Source of the DNA: Acidobacteriota bacterium
Lineage (GTDB): Bacteria > Acidobacteriota > HRBIN11
Direction of reading: 5' to 3'
Assembly: GCA_025061865.1 (NCBI GenBank)
Contig: JANXAA010000020.1
Coordinates: 1-13,760, forward strand
Length of the DNA: 13,760 nucleotides
Part shown: positions 12,999-13,760 of the stretch, piece after piece
Position numbering within the stretch: position 1 is the stretch's first letter
Layout: every line of letters begins with the position of its first letter
Translations under genes and position numbers: made by a program
Notes under the pieces: generated by a model
Told to the model about the DNA's origin: nothing
The model's database searches: none
What the model saw: only the letters and a program-made list of their open reading frames with translations

Positions 12999-13760
12999 CT
13001 ACCTCTCGCTCACCTCCTTTTTTACCTCCTGCCCCTTGGCCCGGGGTTGGACCTCGTCGGGCGTGATAAGGCCGACGGCTGTCTGGGCCTCTCGGAGGGT
13101 CTCGTGGGCGATGGACCGGGCCCTCTGGGCCCCCTCGTAGAGGACACCCATCAAGTCGTCCCGGCGGGTCGCCCAGTCCTGACGGCGGGCCTGGATAGGT
13201 TCCAGAAATTCATTTAAATTTTTAAATAGAATCTGCTTACAGTCGATACACCCGATCCCAGCCCGCCGGCATTCGACGTTTACCTCGTCGATGTCCGACT
13301 GGGACGAAAAGACCTTGTGCAGGTCAAAGACAGGGCACACGTCGGGATTCCCGGGGTCAGTCCGACGGACCCGGGCCGGGTCCGTGACCATCGGGCGGAG
13401 CTTTTCCCAGACGACGGCCGGCGGGTCGCTTAGGTAAATGGCGTTGTGAAAGCTCTTGCTCATCTTGCGGCCGTCGGTACCGGGCACGCGGGGGACGGGC
13501 GTCAGGAGGGCCCGCGGCTCGGGAAAGACCGGGCCGTAGAGGTGATTGAAGCGACGGACGATCTCTCGGGCTAACTCCAGATGGGGGAGCTGGTCCTCGC
13601 CGACGGGCACGATTTCGGCCTTATAGAGGATGATGTCGGCCGTCTGCAGAAGGGGATAGCCCAAGAACCCGTAGGTGTCCAAGTTTTTCTCGACCAACTG
13701 TTGCTTCATTTCTTTGTACGTCGGGACCCGTTCCAACCAGGGAAGGGGTACGACCATCGA
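12999..13760 (-). CDS. trpS: Tryptophanyl-tRNA synthetase, C-terminal part (cut by window edge), Fe-S-type cysteine motif
   Basis: TrpRS charges tRNA-Trp with tryptophan. About 253 residues are visible and the N-terminal Rossmann part with the HIGH motif lies off the right edge; the frame runs open to the last base. Seen are VPLPWLERVPTYKEMKQQL, LGYPLLQTADIILYKAEIVPVGEDQLPHLELAREI (tryptophan-binding region) and the KMSKS loop in DGRKMSKSFHNAI (13452-13466). Four cysteines follow as C-x21-C-x6-C-x2-C (CPVFDL...VECRRAGIGCIDCK, 13239-13337). This is close to the C-x22-C-x6-C-x2-C that binds a [4Fe-4S] cluster in Thermotoga maritima TrpRS. The C-terminus ends in a charged tail (KGQEVKKEVSER). 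An AT-rich codon run at about 13205-13230 is unusual for the gene. Confidence 0.96.
   Translation of the reverse strand, partial: SMVVPLPWLERVPTYKEMKQQLVEKNLDTYGFLGYPLLQTADIILYKAEIVPVGEDQLPHLELAREIVRRFNHLYGPVFPEPRALLTPVPRVPGTDGRKMSKSFHNAIYLSDPPAVVWEKLRPMVTDPARVRRTDPGNPDVCPVFDLHKVFSSQSDIDEVNVECRRAGIGCIDCKQILFKNLNEFLEPIQARRQDWATRRDDLMGVLYEGAQRARSIAHETLREAQTAVGLITPDEVQPRAKGQEVKKEVSER

Overview
The window is GC-rich bacterial DNA, densely packed with housekeeping genes and without rRNA, tRNA, CRISPR or transposase genes. Several proteins look like thermophile versions: a short AdoHcy hydrolase without the usual C-terminal tail, a TrpRS with a Thermotoga-like four-cysteine pattern, and a short-form ThiC. 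Single C-terminal S-layer-homology repeats, CGKKGPPLPP-type lipoproteins and a bacterial eRF1-like protein fit a thermophilic, deep-branching or Acidobacteriota/Chloroflexi-like lineage. This placement is inference and the phylum is not resolved.

Left part (1-5345). A divergent promoter region separates thiC (minus, cut by the window edge) from metK (plus). thiC has a complete regulatory leader: promoter, TPP riboswitch and intrinsic terminator. metK has a near-consensus promoter. metK and ahcY follow each other and encode two successive steps of the methyl cycle (SAM synthesis, then SAH removal). Next come a stand-alone phosphomannose-isomerase-type cupin and a mannose-1-phosphate guanylyltransferase. 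These are the two halves of the usual ManC/AlgA fusion, here separate, in swapped order and overlapping, and they lead to GDP-mannose.

Middle (5346-9202). A membrane-embedded M28 zinc peptidase (minus) and an MFS exporter (plus) diverge from a 255-base region. The exporter converges on a minus-strand secreted protein with an SLH repeat, and a perfect 11-bp hairpin lies between them.

Right part (9203-13760). A fibronectin-III lipoprotein overlaps the start of a baeRF-type (eRF1-like) protein, followed by a small lipoprotein of unknown function. A 384-base non-coding stretch then separates this plus-strand block from the 3' part of trpS on the minus strand.

Between genes there is a degenerate GGGAATTCGG-type repeat, often in inverted REP/BIME-like pairs, and G-rich hairpin tracts at gene ends. 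One repeat pair has become part of the coding sequence of the FN3 lipoprotein. I see no complete new defence or mobile system. The most unusual items are the repeat family, the split ManC, the lipoprotein-baeRF pair and the thiC leader.
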